A DNA stretch of 64,000 nt from Alkalimonas cellulosilytica (GTDB lineage: Bacteria; Pseudomonadota; Gammaproteobacteria; Enterobacterales; Alteromonadaceae). The notes below the pieces were generated by a model that saw nothing but the letters and a program-made list of their open reading frames with translations, had not been told where the DNA came from and made no database searches. How positions within the stretch are numbered: position 1 is the first letter of the stretch; each line of letters opens with the position of its first letter. Location: the NCBI RefSeq assembly GCF_036325985.1, contig NZ_JAUHLI010000004.1:124001-188000 (forward strand). The letters are read 5' to 3'. The translations under genes were made by a program, and so were the position numbers. Positions 60,560 to 64,000 of this stretch are shown here, piece by piece.

Positions 60560-61429
60560 CTAGCTGCGAATCTGCAACCGCATCGATAAATCAATGGCCT
60601 GCACATGCTTGGTTAAAGCGCCGGAGGAGATAAAATCTACCCCGGTGGCGGCCAGCTCGCGCAGTCGTTCACTGGTAATGTTACCGGAGACTTCCAGTTT
60701 GGCCTGCTGTTGATTGATGGCCACAGCTTGCTGAATATCAGCCAGGCTGAAGTTATCCAGCATAATAATATCGGCTTTGGCGGTCAGCGCTTGTTGCAGT
60801 TCCAGCAGGCTTTCTACTTCGACTTCCACCGGCTTGCCGGGGAAATTGCTGCGAGCCTGAGCTACTGCTTTGTCGATGCCACCAGCGGCGGCGATGTGGT
60901 TTTCTTTAATCAAAAACGCATCGAACAGGCCGATACGATGGTTTTGGCCACCACCGCACAACACCGCGTATTTTTGTGCCAGTCGCAGGCCGGGAATGGT
61001 TTTACGGGTATCCAGCAACTGGGTACGGCTGCCGGCCAATTGTTGCACGTACAGATCTGTGGTGGTGGCGGTGCCACTTAAGCTTTGCAAAAAATTCAAC
61101 GCACTGCGCTCACCGGTCAGCAGACTGCGGGCGTTGCCCTGCAGGCGGCAGAGCAGTTGATTGGGGGCGACGCTGTCGCCGTCCTGCACCTGCCAGTCCA
61201 GCTGCACGCTGGGATCCAGTTGCTGGAACACTTCATTGACCCAGGCCACGCCACAAATGATGGCTGCTTCCCGGCTAATGATGGTGGCACTGGCTTGCTG
61301 GCTGGCCGGGATCAGGCTGGCGGTGATATCGCCTTGCTCAACCGGTAAATTGCCTAAATCTTCTGCCAGGGCGGCGGCAACAGAAGCGCGAATATGGTGC
61401 TGCAGTTCAGTGGTAATGGTCATCGACAT
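60560..61429 (-). CDS. nadC: Nicotinate-nucleotide pyrophosphorylase NadC
   Basis: 289 residues. EDLGNLPVEQGDITASLIP, GERSALNFLQSLSGTAT, LLDTRKTIPGLRLAQKYAVLCGGGQNHRIGLFDAFLIKENH, VEVESLLELQQAL, MLDNFSL and EVSGNI. Converts quinolinate to nicotinate mononucleotide in NAD synthesis. Four bases downstream of the protease gene. Confidence 0.96.
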   Translation of the reverse strand: MSMTITTELQHHIRASVAAALAEDLGNLPVEQGDITASLIPASQQASATIISREAAIICGVAWVNEVFQQLDPSVQLDWQVQDGDSVAPNQLLCRLQGNARSLLTGERSALNFLQSLSGTATTTDLYVQQLAGSRTQLLDTRKTIPGLRLAQKYAVLCGGGQNHRIGLFDAFLIKENHIAAAGGIDKAVAQARSNFPGKPVEVEVESLLELQQALTAKADIIMLDNFSLADIQQAVAINQQQAKLEVSGNITSERLRELAATGVDFISSGALTKHVQAIDLSMRLQIRS

Positions 61430-61433
61430 AGGA

Positions 61434-61961
61434 TCAGCGTTGTATCAGGGTCAGTTGGTTGGCTTGTTGGTTGAATTCTAACTGGTTCAGTGCACTCATG
61501 CCTAATAAAATCTCGGTACCACTCAGATTGGGCACGATGCTGGCTTCGACCTGCCGCAGCCGGATATCGCCCAGTTGCAACTCATCAATCTGGCTGCGCC
61601 AGGCATCGGCAACGCCATTGGCCGTCATCACCTGAATCCGCTGGCCTCTGGTTAAACCCAGCCGCCTGGCGGCTTGCTCCGATACTGCGACTGTGGTGGC
61701 ACCGGTATCCAGCATAAAGTCGGCCGGCAGGCCATTGATTAAGGCTGTGCCGACATAATGCCCCGAGCGGTTGCGAACCAGGGTAGTGCGGGTTTCCCCT
61801 TGCATACCCTGAACACTGTGCAGTTGTTGGTTGGGGTTGCTCTGGTTGTGCAGATAGCCCTGAAACCACCAGACCAGCAGGCCAAGCAGCAGCAACCAGG
61901 CTATCACGGTAAAACTTCTACCGATATATTCTGTCGATTCAGTTGGTTGCTTTTCTGTCAT
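61434..61961 (-). CDS. Retropepsin-like aspartic protease, membrane-anchored
   Basis: 175 residues; start at 61961 (MTEKQPTESTEYIG). One transmembrane segment (FTVIAWLLLLGLLVWWFQGYL), then a clan AA domain with catalytic ADFMLDTGATTVAVSEQAARRLGL (DTGA) and EILLGMSALNQL. TIGR02281-like bacterial retropepsin; substrates unknown. Divergent from ampD, upstream of nadC. Confidence 0.9.
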   Translation of the reverse strand: MTEKQPTESTEYIGRSFTVIAWLLLLGLLVWWFQGYLHNQSNPNQQLHSVQGMQGETRTTLVRNRSGHYVGTALINGLPADFMLDTGATTVAVSEQAARRLGLTRGQRIQVMTANGVADAWRSQIDELQLGDIRLRQVEASIVPNLSGTEILLGMSALNQLEFNQQANQLTLIQR

Positions 61962-62028
61962 GCTATTTCTCTTCTCGCCCCGACCAGTGGTATCATACGA
62001 CAAAGCTGCTTTTGCCAACAGGAAACTT

Positions 62029-62586
62029 ATGCTGCCATCTCCGGTTCATTGTGTACGCAAGTCGCCGCATTGCGATCAGCGGCCCGACGGTGAAAGCATC
62101 AGCTTGCTGGTGGTGCATAATATTAGTTTACCACCAGGCCAGTTTGTTCCTGCCGAAGCGCAACAACGCCACATTGACGACTTTTTTCTGGGCCAGTTGG
62201 ATGTATCTGCCCACCCGTTTTTTGCTGAGATTGCGCATTTGCGGGTGTCGGCGCACTGCGTGATTTGGCGCGATGGCCAGATTTGGCAGTACGTGCCCTT
62301 TGATAAGCGCGCCTGGCATGCCGGTGTCAGTTGTTTTGATGGCCGGGAGCAATGCAATGATTTTTCAATTGGTATTGAGTTAGAAGGCACCGATGATTTG
62401 CCGTATACTGATGCACAGTACCAGAGTTTAACGCGTTTAACCCGCTGGTTGATGCAGCAGTACCCGGCCATTACCCCTGAGCGGATCACCGGGCATCAAC
62501 AGATAGCGCCAACACGTAAAACGGACCCCGGCCCCGCCTTTGACTGGCAGCGTTACCGGATGGCATTACAGGAGAGCACTTTATGA
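62029..62586 (+). CDS. ampD: 1,6-anhydro-MurNAc-L-alanine amidase AmpD
   Basis: 185 residues; start at 62029 with AGGAAA upstream. Zinc ligands: His in LLVVHNISLP, His in RAWHAGVSCFDGREQCNDFSIGIELEG region, and Asp in TRKTDPGPAFDWQRY. Cytoplasmic recycling of muropeptides and indirect control of AmpC-type beta-lactamase. Overlaps ampE by four bases. Confidence 0.95.
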   Translation: MLPSPVHCVRKSPHCDQRPDGESISLLVVHNISLPPGQFVPAEAQQRHIDDFFLGQLDVSAHPFFAEIAHLRVSAHCVIWRDGQIWQYVPFDKRAWHAGVSCFDGREQCNDFSIGIELEGTDDLPYTDAQYQSLTRLTRWLMQQYPAITPERITGHQQIAPTRKTDPGPAFDWQRYRMALQESTL

Positions 62587-63455
62587 CCTTAGTGAGTATG
62601 TTACTGGCCCTGATTGTTGAGCGGTTGGCCGCCCGCAGTGAGCTGTGGCAGGCCAGTCGCTATGTTAAAAGCTGGTTTTCGCTGACAGCAGACAGCAAAC
62701 TGGCCCAGGTGGCTCAGCACCCGGTGGGTCAGTATGGCTGGATTTTACTGCCTGGCCTGTTGGTGTGGTTGCTGCTGTGCCTGATTGACCAGTGGCTGGT
62801 GACTACGCTGGTCAATGCTTTGTTGTTGTTGCTGGCGATTGGTTGCTGGCACTACCGTCAGTTGTACAAGCAGTTTTTAAACGCGCAGGATCGCAATGAC
62901 GATGAAGCTGCTTTTTTGGCGATGCAGCAAATTCGCCAACACAGCGGTTTGCAATCGGACGATGCCAGCTATGGCCAAAGCCTGATTTGGCTGAACTTCC
63001 GCTATTACGCCGCCGTGCTGTTCTGGTTTTTAGTGCTGGGTGCTTTTGGCATCATTACCTATGTGATTTTGCGTCAGTTGAATCAGCCCAGCCACAGCGA
63101 AGACCCACAAATGCTGCAGTTGGAGGCCCTGCTGCAACAAGATCATGAAGGCACGCCAGCGTATCAGCGCCTGATGCATATTGCCGACTGGTTCCCGGCC
63201 CGTTTGTTTGGCATTGGCTTTGCGCTGGTTGGTTATTTCTCCCGGGCATCCAGTGCCTTGCTCGGCTACTTCCTGGACTTCACCAGCCCGAACGAGCAGG
63301 TGGTGCTGGATGTCGCCACCGCTGCCGAGCCGATTGATGAAAGCATGCTCAATACCGCCGAGGAAACCGCGATCATGGTGCAGCTGGCCAAACGCAATAT
63401 TCTGTTCTTCCTGGCCTTTACGGCCATCCTGACATTAGCCGGCTGGTTAGGCTAA
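62583..63455 (+). CDS. ampE: Membrane protein AmpE
   Basis: 290 residues, about four membrane segments (LLPGLLVWLLLCLIDQWLVTTL, LNFRYYAAVLFWFLVLGAFGIITYVIL, a middle one near WFPARLFGIGFALVGYF, and NILFFLAFTAILTLAGWLG). AmpE-type regulatory protein of the ampDE operon; role unclear. A terminator follows. Confidence 0.92.
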   Translation: MTLVSMLLALIVERLAARSELWQASRYVKSWFSLTADSKLAQVAQHPVGQYGWILLPGLLVWLLLCLIDQWLVTTLVNALLLLLAIGCWHYRQLYKQFLNAQDRNDDEAAFLAMQQIRQHSGLQSDDASYGQSLIWLNFRYYAAVLFWFLVLGAFGIITYVILRQLNQPSHSEDPQMLQLEALLQQDHEGTPAYQRLMHIADWFPARLFGIGFALVGYFSRASSALLGYFLDFTSPNEQVVLDVATAAEPIDESMLNTAEETAIMVQLAKRNILFFLAFTAILTLAGWLG

Positions 63456-63475
63456 AGCTTTTTCATTCCACAAAA

Positions 63476-63507
63476 ACAAAGCCGCTCTGTTGTAGCGGCT
63501 TTGTTTT
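63476..63507 (+). terminator. Terminator of the ampD-ampE operon
   Basis: ACAAAGCCGCT pairs with AGCGGCTTTGT, seven-base loop, followed by TTT: an intrinsic terminator 20 bases after ampE. Confidence 0.88.
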
Positions 63508-63669
63508 GTCTGCCACAAGCTAATCTGGTCATACCAATTCTGTTTGTTCCTATTTGCTTAAAGTTGGTTAGAGCCTTAGCTCTAACTTTTTGCTGGTTTG
63601 CATCTGCAACCTTCTTCTGCTTTATTTACTTGTTATGCAGAAACTGGTACCTTATTCGTCATTACGGAT

Positions 63670-63686
63670 AATTGGTCTTACCAATT
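63670..63686 (+). promoter_or_regulatory. PdhR operator
   Basis: AATTGGTCTTACCAATT, a perfect match to the PdhR box (ATTGGT, three bases, ACCAAT). It lies 37 bases before the pdhR start, so autoregulation by pyruvate is expected. Confidence 0.88.
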
Positions 63687-63723
63687 TACATTGCTGGTAC
63701 GATTTAGACTGTGGATAGCGCTT

Positions 63724-64000
63724 TTGATTATTAAACCAGCCAAGTTATCGGATCGCATTGTCGAGCAGTTGGAACACATGCTGCTGGAAGGCAGCTTTAC
63801 GCCCGGGCAAAAGCTGCCGCCCGAGCGTGAGCTGGCGCTGCAGTTTGACGTGTCGCGACCCTCACTGCGTGAGGCGATCCAAAAATTAGAAGCCAAGGGG
63901 CTGGTCAAGCGGCGCCAGGGCGGTGGCACTTATGTCTGCGATAATTTGGCGGTTGGGCTGACCGATCCTTTGTTTGAACTGATTGCCCGCCATCCGGAGT
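63724..64000 (+). CDS. pdhR: Pyruvate-responsive regulator PdhR (5' part)
   Basis: The first 92 codons; the 3' end is outside the window. GntR winged helix: KPAKLSDRIVEQLEHMLLEG, KLPPERELALQFDVSRPSLREAIQKLEAKGLVKRRQGGGTYV. I take TTG 63724 as start because no ATG or GTG is available near the family's N-terminus and GGA lies eight bases before; it could start slightly upstream. Represses the pyruvate dehydrogenase operon, which should follow. Confidence 0.88.
   Translation, partial: MIIKPAKLSDRIVEQLEHMLLEGSFTPGQKLPPERELALQFDVSRPSLREAIQKLEAKGLVKRRQGGGTYVCDNLAVGLTDPLFELIARHPE

Overview
The window is chromosomal DNA of a Gram-negative gammaproteobacterium. The gene orders pdhR-ampE-ampD-nadC-pilA, pilB-C-D-coaE-zapD-yacG-mutT-secA-lpxC and the full mraZ-to-ftsZ cluster next to rnpB, rsmI, lpoA, yraN, diaA and dolP fit the Alteromonadales. 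I think of Rheinheimera, Alishewanella or Arsukibacterium, but that genus-level guess is inference from gene order and protein style only. No searches could be run; families were assigned by reading motifs.

Left part (1-13.4 kb): a partial, repeat-built secreted protein, a periplasmic binding protein and an AbgT-type transporter. Next comes a zinc-starvation block: a COG0523 GTPase with a DUF1826 protein, and an operon folE2 - dihydroorotase paralogue - M28 lipoprotein peptidase. A TonB-dependent receptor is divergent from that operon. Two near-palindromes matching the Zur operator consensus sit at the GTPase start and between folE2 and the receptor. The block therefore reads as one Zur regulon: an outer-membrane importer, paralogues thought to replace zinc enzymes, and a metallochaperone.

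Core part (13.4-45.6 kb): envelope and division genes. These are dolP, diaA, yraN, lpoA (minus strand), rsmI, RNase P RNA, then the dcw cluster mraZ-rsmH-ftsL-ftsI-murE-murF-mraY-murD-ftsW-murG-murC-ddlB-ftsQ-ftsA-ftsZ with mostly overlapping start and stop codons, then lpxC, a DUF721 gene, secA, mutT, yacG, zapD, coaE and pilD-pilC-pilB. A 22-unit heptamer repeat fills the gap between pilB and pilC.

Accessory part (45.7-60.4 kb): a chemoreceptor and metY (with tandem met boxes), then a patchwork of toxin-antitoxin modules (FitAB-like, two intact and one mutated HEPN/MNT pair, NadS/RelE, Phd/ParE, MazEF) mixed with gene fragments, an IS10-like element and a REP-type tyrosine transposase. A short repeat family with core CTGACCCC (GGGGTCAG in reverse) lies mostly just 3' of these modules and marks the junctions of several gene fragments and one tandem duplication. 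This patchwork separates pilA from pilBCD and is the best candidate for an undescribed system.

Right part (60.5-64 kb): nadC, a retropepsin-like protease, ampD, ampE and the start of pdhR with a perfect PdhR operator.
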